A DNA stretch of 9,331 nt, taken from contig NZ_GG695979.1 in NCBI RefSeq assembly GCF_000159955.1, positions 138,271 to 147,601 of the forward strand. The letters run 5' to 3'. A program made the translations under genes and the position numbers. Shown here piece after piece: positions 1 to 6,489 of the stretch. How positions within the stretch are numbered: position 1 is the stretch's first letter; every line of letters starts with the position of its first letter. The notes beneath the pieces are model-generated. The model worked only from the letters and a program-made list of their open reading frames with translations, was not told where the DNA came from and made no database searches. This stretch comes from Paenibacillus sp. oral taxon 786 str. D14. GTDB lineage: Bacteria; Bacillota; Bacilli; Paenibacillales; Paenibacillaceae.

Positions 1-18
1 CATCATATTAATTCCCCT
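1..18 (-). other. Possible ribosome binding site and start codon of a leftward gene cut by the window edge
   Basis: On the minus strand the sequence reads AGGGGAA (18-12), a 5-base gap, then ATG at 6-4 and a second ATG at 3-1. This is a good Shine-Dalgarno to start distance. If real, a gene begins here and runs out of the window to the left, and 19-550 would be the divergent intergenic region. Only two codons are visible, so no product can be named. I found no clear promoter on the minus strand upstream of it, and the signal could be chance in AT-rich DNA. Confidence 0.3.
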
Positions 19-550
19 GTCTTAATGTATTTAATTCATAAACCTCACAAGTTTTATACTGTGCTGTTATATTTGTACGAACCCTGCAGTAAAAAAAGGG
101 GCTAACTCGATTTACTCTACAATAGAGGTAATCCAAGGAATAGGTGGATTTTTATTGATTATGCCTCGTTTATTAATATTTGAGGTAGATACCACTTACT
201 GATCAATAGCTAACGTACAAGAATTCGCTATAATAGGACTTTCTTATCATTATGAATATTACGAAATTATAATACCACACTACACCCTCATCGCCAAAAG
301 TCCCCGGCGCTCACGATCAAGACAAATTCCTCTCTTTACGTAAGAATTAAGTTTCACTCACCATGTTATAGAGTAGACTACACTCCAAAACCAGTAGGTC
401 ATATCGATTATTCCCAGAGTCTCATTCCAAGACGATGAAAGTAACCCGGAATCAGGTTGGTATAAATCAAACCACCATAAATGCTCTACAGGATAATAGT
501 CGGTTAAAAGTTGACTAATTGCAAACTAAAGTATATGTTCCAAATATGCT
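19..550. other. AT-rich region without a supported gene
   Basis: G+C is about 35% over 1-592 by hand count, well below the coding regions downstream. All six frames are broken by stops. The longest open stretch I noticed is about 55 codons on the minus strand, ending at a TGA at 360-358. It has no plausible start or ribosome binding site. A perfect TATAAT at 229-234 lacks both a -35 box and an upstream TG. I see no tRNA, clear terminator, insertion sequence end or long repeat. Such AT-rich flanks are common at the edges of surface-polysaccharide clusters, but the sequence does not show what this one does. Confidence 0.6.
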
Positions 551-551
551 T

Positions 552-560
552 TGATATAAT
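552..560 (+). promoter_or_regulatory. Extended -10 promoter for the glycosyltransferase operon
   Basis: TGATATAAT is a perfect TATAAT preceded by TG one base away, the extended -10 form of a sigma-A promoter. There is no good -35 at 17 bases upstream, which is typical of extended -10 promoters. Transcription would start near 567, about 26 bases before the ATG at 593, and the leader contains the ribosome binding site AAAGGA (577-582). Confidence 0.6.
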
Positions 561-592
561 TTTTATAAACCATAGCAAAGGAACCTCACCCC

Positions 593-1528
593 ATGAATCC
601 ATCTGTCACCATTCAGATCGTCACCTACAATAGCGCCAATGATATCGCGGAGTGCCTGGATGGCGTTCGCCTGCAAACCTATCCGATCCAGGAAATTATC
701 GTTATCGATAATGCGTCCAAAGACGAGACGGTAGAGCGGGTACGAGCCTACATTGAACAAACACATGTGAACAACATACACTTGGTTGTAAATCCAACAA
801 ACACCGGATTCGCTCCAGCCCACAATCAGGGGATCTGCATGACCCAAAGCGATTATGTGCTGGTGTTGAATCCGGACGTACAGCTTGGAACCGAATATGT
901 CGAGCGTCTTGTGGGGATCATGGAGCAACGTCCAGAGGTGGGCAGTGCCACGGGGTTGCTTATCCTAAAGTCGTCCCCGGATGTCGTGGACAGTACCGGT
1001 ATAGTAATGAACGGGATATGGCGTGCATTTGACCGTGGGGCGGGGGGATCGGCAAGTCAATGGAGAGAATCCGGTGAAGTATTTGGCGTATCCGGTGCTG
1101 CGGCCATGTACAGACGCGCGATGATCGATGAGCTATCGATTGATGGCGAGTTTTTTGATGCGGATTTTTTTGCTTACAAAGAGGATGTTGATGTAGCTTG
1201 GCGGGCAAATTTGCTTGGCTGGAAAGCCTATTATTGCGCGGAGGCCGTAGCGACCCATGAGAGAGGTTGGAAGAAGGGGAGCCGTCATACGCAGCCTTTG
1301 TTCATTCGCCAATATTCTTACATCAACCGATATAAAATGATTTATAAGAATCTATCGGGATATCGTTGGATTCAACATCTGCCGAAGCTACTTGCCTACG
1401 AACTGGCGAGTAATGGGTATATGCTATTAAGAGAACCTAAGGTCCTTGGGGCCTGGAAGGACTTTTTTGATAAATTGCCAGAATTGAGGGAGAAACGACG
1501 GGAGATACAGCGCAGAAAATCAAAATAA
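593..1528 (+). CDS. Family 2 glycosyltransferase (rhamnosyltransferase-like)
   Basis: This 311-residue cytoplasmic or membrane-associated glycosyltransferase should move a sugar from a nucleotide donor onto a growing glycan. The GT-A fold of family 2 is visible: an N-terminal IQIVTYNS strand (about 8-14), IDNAS at 38-42, NTGFAPAHNQG at 70-80 and LNPDV at 92-96 as the DXD-like metal and nucleotide site. KEDVD at 196-200 supplies the likely catalytic base. This set resembles rhamnosyltransferases such as WbbL or RfbF, but donor and acceptor cannot be read from the sequence. The C-terminal 60 residues are basic and may help membrane contact. The ATG at 593 is supported by AAAGGA ten bases upstream and puts the first beta strand at the usual place. 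It is the first gene of the polysaccharide operon, with 62 bases before the next gene. The family is clear; the sugar is not. Confidence 0.9.
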   Translation: MNPSVTIQIVTYNSANDIAECLDGVRLQTYPIQEIIVIDNASKDETVERVRAYIEQTHVNNIHLVVNPTNTGFAPAHNQGICMTQSDYVLVLNPDVQLGTEYVERLVGIMEQRPEVGSATGLLILKSSPDVVDSTGIVMNGIWRAFDRGAGGSASQWRESGEVFGVSGAAAMYRRAMIDELSIDGEFFDADFFAYKEDVDVAWRANLLGWKAYYCAEAVATHERGWKKGSRHTQPLFIRQYSYINRYKMIYKNLSGYRWIQHLPKLLAYELASNGYMLLREPKVLGAWKDFFDKLPELREKRREIQRRKSK

Positions 1529-1539
1529 ACGCCATGATG

Positions 1540-1548
1540 TGCTATAAT
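1540..1548 (+). promoter_or_regulatory. Extended -10 promoter inside the polysaccharide operon
   Basis: TGCTATAAT lies in the 62-base gap between the two glycosyltransferase genes, 12 bases after the first stop codon. It has the perfect extended -10 form and no clear -35. Transcription would start near 1555, giving a leader of about 36 bases to the ATG at 1591. It would allow the second glycosyltransferase and the sugar phosphotransferase to be made independently of the first gene. The same 9-mer occurs before the gene at 5310. Confidence 0.55.
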
Positions 1549-1590
1549 GTCGATAGATTACTTTATTTGTAGATTCGGAGCGCACAAATC

Positions 1591-2520
1591 ATGGATTTAA
1601 GTATATTGATCGTCAATTATAATACGCGCCAGCTGACGTTGGACTGTCTGCGGTCGGTATACGACTCCGAGACGGTCTATTCGTATGAAGTCATTGTGGT
1701 GGACAATGCTTCGAGGGATGGTTCCGTGGAGGCAATTCGAGCCGAGTATCCGGAAGTGGTGCTGATCGCGAATCAGGAGAACACGGGATTTGCCAAAGCG
1801 AACAATCAAGGGATGGCGATCGCGCAGGGACGCTATGTTCTCCTCTTGAATTCAGACACCGTAGTGCAGCCCGATACGTTTCAGATTATGGTTTCCTATA
1901 TGGATGAACACCCAGAGCTCGGGGCATCAGGGTGCAAAGTCATCCTGCCGGACGGTTCGCTGGATAAAGCGTGCAGAAGGGGCTTTCCTACGCCCTCCGC
2001 GTCTTTTTACTATGCTTTCGGATTCTCGAAGCTCTTCCCGGACAATCCGCGGTTTAACCAGTATCAGCTCGGGTATATGGATCCGAACGAGACGTATTCG
2101 GTCGACTGCCTTGTTGGCGCCTTTATGCTGGTGAGACAGGAGACGATTCGTCAGGTTGGCGGTTTGGACGAAACCTTTTTTATGTACGGAGAAGATGTGG
2201 ATTGGTGCTATCGCATCAAGCAAGCGGGTTGGGGGATACATTATCATCCTGCTACATACATTGTTCACTATAAGGGAGCTAGCAGCCGGCGTAAGCCTTT
2301 CAAGATCATCTATGAATTTCACCGCGCGATGTGGGTTTTTCATAGGAAGCATTATCTTCGCAACTATTCTTGGGTAACGAATGCAGCCGTTTACTGTGGT
2401 ATTTCATTAAAGTTCCTCTTATCTCTTGCTAAAAATAGATTACTCCCGGTAGGCACGAGAACTCCATCGGGCGCAAACCAGCCGGAGTCGGCGGAAGTCA
2501 AAGTGGAGGTGAGATCATGA
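1591..2520 (+). CDS. Family 2 glycosyltransferase, second in operon
   Basis: This 309-residue GT-A glycosyltransferase is related to, but clearly distinct from, the one just upstream. Family-2 marks in order are LIVNYNT (6-12), VDNAS (37-41), NTGFAKANNQG (64-74), LLNSDT (85-90, DXD-like), VGAFMLVR (175-182) and MYGEDVDWC (198-206) with the likely catalytic acidic pair E201-D202. HYKGASS (226-232) is the usual conserved His/Ser region after the catalytic domain in rhamnosyltransferase-like members. A hydrophobic stretch near 262-275 may touch the membrane. The ATG at 1591 follows CGGAG (1576-1580) by ten bases. The stop codon overlaps the next start as ATGA, implying translational coupling to the sugar phosphotransferase. 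It probably adds a later sugar of the same repeat unit; the sugar is unknown. Confidence 0.9.
   Translation: MDLSILIVNYNTRQLTLDCLRSVYDSETVYSYEVIVVDNASRDGSVEAIRAEYPEVVLIANQENTGFAKANNQGMAIAQGRYVLLLNSDTVVQPDTFQIMVSYMDEHPELGASGCKVILPDGSLDKACRRGFPTPSASFYYAFGFSKLFPDNPRFNQYQLGYMDPNETYSVDCLVGAFMLVRQETIRQVGGLDETFFMYGEDVDWCYRIKQAGWGIHYHPATYIVHYKGASSRRKPFKIIYEFHRAMWVFHRKHYLRNYSWVTNAAVYCGISLKFLLSLAKNRLLPVGTRTPSGANQPESAEVKVEVRS
2505..2512 (+). promoter_or_regulatory. Strong ribosome binding site for the sugar phosphotransferase
   Basis: GGAGGTGA is a near-perfect anti-16S match lying inside the end of the preceding gene, four bases before the ATG at 2517. It supports the overlapping ATGA start and tight coupling. 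Confidence 0.75.
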
Positions 2521-3923
2521 TCCGTAAGAACCAACGGTTCTTAACTCAATTATATATGCTGACGGATTTTGTTTTCATCCAAATCTCCTTTCTGCTTGCT
2601 TGGTGGGTGAAGTTCGAAAGCGGTTGGATTCAGTACGAGCAGCCGCTTCCTGTGGAAATTTATGCTTTCTGGAGCGTCGTCTATGGTGCGATTGCGGTGG
2701 TAGTGGGTATCTTAATTTCCTTGTACACCCCGAAACGCAAAAAGCGCTTCGCCGATGAAGCCTGGAAGATCTTGCAGGTTCATGTTGCTAGCTTGTTCCT
2801 TCTGCTGAGCTTGATGTTCTTCTTCCGGCAAGTGGACATCTCCCGTCACTATTTGGCGATATACATGACGTTCAATTTGCTCCTGATCATGTTCTATCGG
2901 TATTTCTTGAAAAATGCCCTAAAGCAGCTGCGGAAGAAGGGCTACAATAAACAGTTTGTCTTGATTCTTGGAGCCGGATCATTGGGCCAACGCTTCCATG
3001 ATAATTTGCGGCAATATCCTGAACTTGGCTATGAGATCGTCGGATTTCTAGATGATCAGAAAGTTTGGGAGAGAGGCGAGGCAGCTCGCTATAAACCGAT
3101 CCTCGGAAGGATCGATGAGTTGGAGCGTATCCTGGAACAGAAGTTGATTGACGAAGTGGTTCTGGCGCTCCCGCTGGAGGCGCATCACCGATATGCTCGA
3201 ATTATATCCATATGTGAAAAAGCCGGCGTAAGAACGTTAATTATCCCGGACTTCTTTGATTATTTGCCGGCCCGGCCTTACTTTGACAACTTTGCGGGAA
3301 TGCCGATGATTAACGTTAGAGATATTCCGCTGGATTTGGCCGGGAACCGGGTCGCCAAGCGGATATTTGATATCGTCTTTTCGCTGCTGGCGATCATCAT
3401 CACCTCGCCAATTATGTTGATTGTTGCGATTGGCGTGAAGCTGACATTCAAAGGCCCGATCATCTTTAAGCAGGAGCGGGTAGGGCTGAATCGACGGACG
3501 TTCCAAATGTACAAGTTCCGTTCCATGCGGGTATTGCCCGAAGGGGTTGAGGACACGGGATGGACGACCCAAAACGATCCGCGTCGTACCAAGTTCGGAG
3601 CCTTTATTCGGAAGACGAGCCTTGATGAGCTGCCGCAGTTTTTTAATGTACTGGCCGGGCATATGAGTGTGGTGGGACCACGTCCGGAACGGCCTTATTA
3701 TGTGGATCAGTTTAAGGAGGAAATCCCGAAATACATGGTGAAGCACCATGTCCGGCCGGGCATCACCGGTTGGGCGCAAACCCATGGGCTTCGCGGGGAC
3801 ACATCGATCGAGGAGCGGATTAAATACGATATTTTCTATATTGAGAACTGGTCAATCTTATTGGATATCAAAATCGTACTAAAAACCGTCGTAAATGGTT
3901 TCGTCAATAAAAACGCATACTAA
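2517..3923 (+). CDS. Undecaprenyl-phosphate sugar phosphotransferase (polyprenyl glycosylphosphotransferase, WbaP/EpsL/WsaP-like)
   Basis: This 468-residue membrane enzyme should start glycan assembly by moving a sugar-1-phosphate from a nucleotide sugar to undecaprenyl phosphate at the inner membrane face. The N-terminal half has about four hydrophobic segments (near 12-30, 47-68, 88-103, 110-128). A nucleotide-binding-like domain with GAGSLGQ (152-158) follows. The C-terminal bacterial sugar transferase domain begins at KRIFD (281-285) with a membrane helix (286-308). It continues with KQERVG (318-323), MYKFRSM (331-337), the catalytic Asp-Glu in TSLDELPQFFNVL (367-379), VVGPRP (385-390) and PGITGWAQ (414-421). 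Length and domain order match full-length family members. No key motif is missing. It is the last gene of the operon, followed after 19 bases by a terminator. The first sugar (glucose, galactose or another) cannot be told from sequence. Confidence 0.95.
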   Translation: MIRKNQRFLTQLYMLTDFVFIQISFLLAWWVKFESGWIQYEQPLPVEIYAFWSVVYGAIAVVVGILISLYTPKRKKRFADEAWKILQVHVASLFLLLSLMFFFRQVDISRHYLAIYMTFNLLLIMFYRYFLKNALKQLRKKGYNKQFVLILGAGSLGQRFHDNLRQYPELGYEIVGFLDDQKVWERGEAARYKPILGRIDELERILEQKLIDEVVLALPLEAHHRYARIISICEKAGVRTLIIPDFFDYLPARPYFDNFAGMPMINVRDIPLDLAGNRVAKRIFDIVFSLLAIIITSPIMLIVAIGVKLTFKGPIIFKQERVGLNRRTFQMYKFRSMRVLPEGVEDTGWTTQNDPRRTKFGAFIRKTSLDELPQFFNVLAGHMSVVGPRPERPYYVDQFKEEIPKYMVKHHVRPGITGWAQTHGLRGDTSIEERIKYDIFYIENWSILLDIKIVLKTVVNGFVNKNAY

Positions 3924-3942
3924 CGGGGCTATCCCTGGCACA

Positions 3943-3977
3943 AAAAACGGTCTCTTCATTTCGAAGAGGCCGTTTTT
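3943..3977. terminator. Bidirectional intrinsic terminator between convergent genes
   Basis: CTCTTC (3952-3957) pairs with GAAGAG (3963-3968) around a 5-base loop. The stem continues through a T-G wobble and CGG/CCG, then A5 (3943-3947) opposite T5 (3973-3977). A-tract and T-tract on the two sides make it work in both directions: it closes the polysaccharide operon on the plus strand and the acyltransferase gene on the minus strand. Confidence 0.9.
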
Positions 3978-3989
3978 ATTTCCAACTCC

Positions 3990-5132
3990 TCACCCTGCCA
4001 TTCCTCGATCCGCACCAACATACACCTTCCGCCAACGATCTCTCATTTTTCGGTAACCGATGCACAAGCCTACGCTGACGCAGGCGCACAGGATAAAGGA
4101 GATGAGAGTCTGGGCGTATACGCCAAGGCCGCCGAGATAATTTAAGGCCAGCAGGTTCGTATATCGCAGAATAAAGGCATGCACCAGATAGGCGCCAAAG
4201 GAGTAGTTACCGATGAGGCTTAACGTTAGCCCCGCCTTGGTGGGCCGGGTAAGTAGACGCTGTACCGCATAAAAAAGAAACGGAAGCATCGCGAGCGTGG
4301 CCAACAGCATCAGCGGCTTAAGCGGCCCTGTAACGTTGGCACTAGCCAGGTAGTCGCCAGCTGCCGCGCCTTGGTTGATGGCGGCTATTTTGGTTCCTAT
4401 ATAGATCAAGAAAAGTACAGTAAGCGCAAGGCTGATGCCCCAGAGGGAGCGTACGGCTTTTTTCCAACGTTCATAGTACAAGCCGACCCATCCGCCTAGT
4501 ACGAAATAAAACGTCCAGAACAGAAAGTTTCGGTCCAAGAAGCGATAGAGGGTGTTCAAGATAGGTTGATCCGATTGAAAAACGCCCTTCGCCAGCGCCT
4601 CCAGCAAGAACAAGTTGGCTGCCAGGAACGCTAAAGTTACAGCCAGGTTCATCGGAGCCGGCCGCTTACCGGACAGAAACAGGCGGAACACGGGAAACAG
4701 CAGATAAAACGGGATAATCATGACCATAAACCACAAGTGATACGAGGCTTTTCCCGTCAGAGCCAGCTCCAGCACATGAAGAAGGTCCTTCCAATGGCTG
4801 AAAACGGCATCTCCGCTGCGAAGACTCACCCATATATAGTAGAAGACCGTCCAAAACAGATAGGGAAGGACGACCTGCTGCCCTCTTCTTTTTAAGAAAC
4901 GTCCATATTGAAAGGATCGGTCGTAATTATAAAACAACACCACGCCGGTGATAAACACAAAGAGCGGTACAGCGAACCGAATCAATCCCAGAAAGGTTGT
5001 CCCCAAGCTGACGGATAACGGCGACATGTCGGGTTGAACAAACAAGCCGGCAATGGCGTGCTGCAGCACGACCGCTAAGAAGGCGATCCCGCGAAGCGCT
5101 TCAATCTCTTCCAGTTTTGTCTTTCTCTCCAT
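3990..5132 (-). CDS. Membrane acyltransferase, family 3 (OafA/EpsM-like)
   Basis: This 380-residue integral membrane protein belongs to the acyltransferase-3 group, which moves acetyl or other acyl groups onto extracellular sugars, lipids or peptidoglycan. Numbering from the ATG at 5132, the signature is LEEIEALRGIAFLAVVLQH (7-25), including R14 and H25. About ten hydrophobic segments follow, with YHLWFM (131-136) and SFGAYLVHAFILRY (311-324) typical of the family. The frame stays open to an ATG at 5192, but I prefer 5132. GGAGG lies five bases before it, the family motif then begins at the usual distance, and a sigma-A-like promoter (5164-5192) would overlap the longer start. It converges on the polysaccharide operon across a shared terminator, so it may acylate the same glycan. 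That link is inference from position only. Confidence 0.88.
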   Translation of the reverse strand: MERKTKLEEIEALRGIAFLAVVLQHAIAGLFVQPDMSPLSVSLGTTFLGLIRFAVPLFVFITGVVLFYNYDRSFQYGRFLKRRGQQVVLPYLFWTVFYYIWVSLRSGDAVFSHWKDLLHVLELALTGKASYHLWFMVMIIPFYLLFPVFRLFLSGKRPAPMNLAVTLAFLAANLFLLEALAKGVFQSDQPILNTLYRFLDRNFLFWTFYFVLGGWVGLYYERWKKAVRSLWGISLALTVLFLIYIGTKIAAINQGAAAGDYLASANVTGPLKPLMLLATLAMLPFLFYAVQRLLTRPTKAGLTLSLIGNYSFGAYLVHAFILRYTNLLALNYLGGLGVYAQTLISFILCACVSVGLCIGYRKMRDRWRKVYVGADRGMAG

Positions 5133-5137
5133 AATGT

Positions 5138-5142
5138 CCTCC
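5138..5142 (-). promoter_or_regulatory. Ribosome binding site deciding the acyltransferase start
   Basis: On the minus strand GGAGG sits five bases before the ATG at 5132. The alternative ATG codons at 5144, 5168 and 5192 have no comparable site. Confidence 0.75.
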
Positions 5143-5163
5143 ATAGGGGTTTGGCATAGAAAG

Positions 5164-5192
5164 ACCATAAAGAAAATGTGCGCATTCGTCAA
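5164..5192 (-). promoter_or_regulatory. Sigma-A-like promoter for the acyltransferase
   Basis: Read on the minus strand: TTGACG (5192-5187), a 17-base spacer, and TATGGT (5169-5164). These are 5/6 and 4/6 matches to the -35 and -10 consensus at ideal spacing. Transcription would start near 5157, about 25 bases before the ATG at 5132. This supports that start over the one at 5192. Confidence 0.5.
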
Positions 5193-5235
5193 CCGTATTC
5201 CTGAATCTACCGGAACTCTATGACGTTGTGAGATA

Positions 5236-5244
5236 TGCTATAAT
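5236..5244 (+). promoter_or_regulatory. Extended -10 promoter for the glycerophosphodiesterase-like gene
   Basis: TGCTATAAT is a perfect extended -10 identical to the one at 1540-1548. No -35 is evident. Transcription would start near 5251, about 58 bases before the ATG at 5310. It is arranged back to back with the acyltransferase promoter, about 50 bases apart. Confidence 0.6.
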
Positions 5245-5309
5245 GACCATTGACAATAAACGACATTTTTTAGGTCGAACACCTCCAAGTAGAATAGGAT
5301 CATATACTC

Positions 5310-6200
5310 ATGAAAAATAAACTTTTCTACAACCTCCTGCTGATCTTGGGCATCGTGCTGCTGGCGCTAAGCTGGCTGCCGGAGACGCCAAAGTCGGAGG
5401 AAGATGGCTTTCGAGCCCATCGTATGGTAGCGCACGCTATGGGCGGGATCGAAGGTCTGACGTATACGAACACTTATGACGCCTTTCTCGTAAACTATGA
5501 TCAAGGCTTCCGCGTGTTTGAAGTCGATTTGCTGCTCAGCAGTGAAGGCAGACTCGTGGCGCGTCATGAGTGGGGAGAGAGCTTCACCCGGCAATTAGGG
5601 CAGGAGGACGAGTTGGCAGCGGATCGACAAGGTGCGGTTCTGAGCTACGCCGAGTTTAAGGCGGCGAAAATTCAAGGTGTGTACGAGCCGTTGGATTGGG
5701 ACGATGTGCTGGAGTTGATGGAGCAGTACCCGGATGTGTATATCGTCACCGACACAAAGCAGTCTAGCCCGGACGAAATCCAGCAGATCTTCACCCAGAT
5801 CGTCGATGAGGCCAAGGCGAAGGACCCAGAGCTCCTGAAGCGCGTGGTGCCGCAAATCTACAACCGGGAGATGTTGGAGCCTGTCCAATCGATCTATCCG
5901 TTTGACTCGGTGATTTTTACGTTATACCAAACACATGATACAGACGATGAAGTGGTGGCTTTTGCAGCGGACAAGCATCTCGCAGCCGTCACCATGTCGG
6001 ATACGCGGGCGAACGCGCAGTTGATCCAGGAGCTCAACCGGATTGGCGTGCCCTCTTACATCCATACGATCAACGACCTGAAGACCATCGCCAAGTTCAA
6101 AAGGATGGGGGCTTACGGCTTCTACACCGACTTTTTGACGGAGGCGGATTTGGCGAAAAACACGGGAATGCTGTCCTTGTTAGACGGGTTTGCCTGGTAA
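5310..6200 (+). CDS. Membrane-anchored glycerophosphodiester phosphodiesterase-like protein
   Basis: This 296-residue protein has a short basic start and a hydrophobic segment (about 5-22) that should anchor it in the membrane or act as an uncleaved signal, placing the enzyme outside. The rest resembles the GDPD/PI-PLC TIM-barrel family: H42 in AHAMGG, TNTYDAF (53-59) in place of PENT..AF, FEVDL (70-74) with metal-ligand-like E71 and D73, H86 in ARHEW, TDTK (147-150) with K150, and near the C-terminus HTINDL and GAYGFYTDF, matching the usual WTVN and GxxGxxTD elements. The Arg after the first catalytic His in classical HRG is Ala here, and the usual Glu of E-x-K is Asp. The substrate may therefore differ from glycerophosphodiesters; teichoic acid or a glycan phosphodiester is possible. 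AGGA (5296-5299) precedes the ATG. No terminator follows closely; transcripts may run to 6438. Confidence 0.8.
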   Translation: MKNKLFYNLLLILGIVLLALSWLPETPKSEEDGFRAHRMVAHAMGGIEGLTYTNTYDAFLVNYDQGFRVFEVDLLLSSEGRLVARHEWGESFTRQLGQEDELAADRQGAVLSYAEFKAAKIQGVYEPLDWDDVLELMEQYPDVYIVTDTKQSSPDEIQQIFTQIVDEAKAKDPELLKRVVPQIYNREMLEPVQSIYPFDSVIFTLYQTHDTDDEVVAFAADKHLAAVTMSDTRANAQLIQELNRIGVPSYIHTINDLKTIAKFKRMGAYGFYTDFLTEADLAKNTGMLSLLDGFAW

Positions 6201-6245
6201 AAACCGCATCTTGAAGGGGGACTCATAGGTTGTAGGTTGTCCGCT

Positions 6246-6384
6246 CTCTTCTCAAGATTATCCCTTTGCATCAGGGAGTGAGGAAGTGATCCGCTCTCCA
6301 GTCAGCCTCATCTACAAGATCTCCTCTATGATCACGCCAGCTAGACCTCACCCGTCTGAACGAAAGGGATAATCGCGCAAAGAG
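6246..6384 (+). ncRNA. Candidate structured RNA: long nested hairpin, unknown class
   Basis: Base pairing nests over about 140 bases. CTCTT (6246-6250) pairs with AAGAG (6380-6384). Inside a 5x5 internal loop, GATTATCCCTTT (6256-6267) pairs perfectly with AAAGGGATAATC (6363-6374). After a 3x3 loop, TCAG (6271-6274) pairs with CTGA (6356-6359), and GG+GTGAGG (6275-6283, A6277 bulged) with CCTCACCC (6346-6353). GTGATC (6286-6291) pairs with GATCAC (6330-6335), leaving a terminal loop at 6292-6329. An intrinsic terminator follows on the same strand at 6416-6438, so the transcribed strand is plus. A weak promoter is possible at TTGAAG (6211-6216) and TAGGTT (6233-6238). Otherwise it is the 3' tail of the gene ending at 6200. 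The rod shape recalls 6S RNA, but I do not recognise conserved 6S sequence. A small inverted-repeat element is another reading. Confidence 0.4.
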
Positions 6385-6415
6385 GCGCCAAAAAGGTTAT
6401 AAGGAACATCATAGA

Positions 6416-6438
6416 GCCGCAAGAACTGCGGCGTTTTT
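6416..6438 (+). terminator. Intrinsic terminator after the structured RNA
   Basis: GCCGCA (6416-6421) pairs with TGCGGC (6427-6432) around a 5-base loop, followed by G and T5 (6434-6438). It ends plus-strand transcription coming from the phosphodiesterase gene and the structured region, and isolates the pcrB promoter downstream. Confidence 0.85.
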
Positions 6439-6440
6439 GT

Positions 6441-6459
6441 GTTCGCATCTGACGCGAAC
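6441..6459. repeat. Short perfect dyad just upstream of the pcrB promoter
   Basis: GTTCGC (6441-6446) and GCGAAC (6454-6459) form a perfect 6-base inverted repeat with a 7-base centre, ending one base before the -35 box at 6461. The position suits a regulator binding site. It does not match the Bacillus LexA box (CGAAC-N4-GTTCG order), and no protein can be assigned. Confidence 0.4.
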
Positions 6460-6460
6460 A

Positions 6461-6489
6461 TTGACAGGGTACCCCCGGTAACATAGACT
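6461..6489 (+). promoter_or_regulatory. Sigma-A-like promoter upstream of pcrB
   Basis: A perfect TTGACA (6461-6466), a 17-base spacer, and TAGACT (6484-6489, 4/6 match) make a good vegetative promoter. The start would be near 6496. The spacer contains TACC-CCC-GGTA (6470-6480), a small dyad between the two boxes. GACTAGA (6486-6492) and TCTAGTC (6507-6513) form another that overlaps the -10. It is the only good promoter I see for pcrB-pcrA, yet a terminator follows before the gene. Confidence 0.65.

Noticed and set aside
229..234. Perfect TATAAT in the left AT-rich region
   Set aside because: It has no -35 at a suitable distance and no TG extension, and no gene follows for about 350 bases. 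Such hexamers are frequent in AT-rich DNA.
358..529. Stop-free stretch of about 55 codons on the minus strand, rich in Trp and Tyr, in the AT-rich region
   Set aside because: There is no ribosome binding site or convincing start, an in-frame stop lies at both ends, and I recognise no family. This length is expected by chance somewhere in six frames. A protein search could revive it as a gene remnant.
3237..3785. Minus-strand frames of 182 and 104 codons opposite the sugar phosphotransferase
   Set aside because: They lie wholly inside a well-supported gene with intact family motifs and have no ribosome binding site or recognisable product.
5133..5192. Twenty-codon N-terminal extension of the acyltransferase from the ATG at 5192
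   Set aside because: It has no ribosome binding site and overlaps a predicted promoter. The ATG at 5132 has GGAGG at five bases and a normal family N-terminus.
6246..6438. Known riboswitch, T-box, 6S, SRP RNA or tmRNA
   Set aside because: I looked for the T-box bulge sequence, the SRP tetraloop domain, tRNA-like ends and common riboswitch cores and found none. The 6S resemblance is only in overall rod shape.
6441..6459. LexA (SOS) box for pcrA
   Set aside because: The half-sites are in the wrong orientation and spacing for the Bacillus SOS box, so an SOS claim is not supported despite PcrA being a repair helicase.
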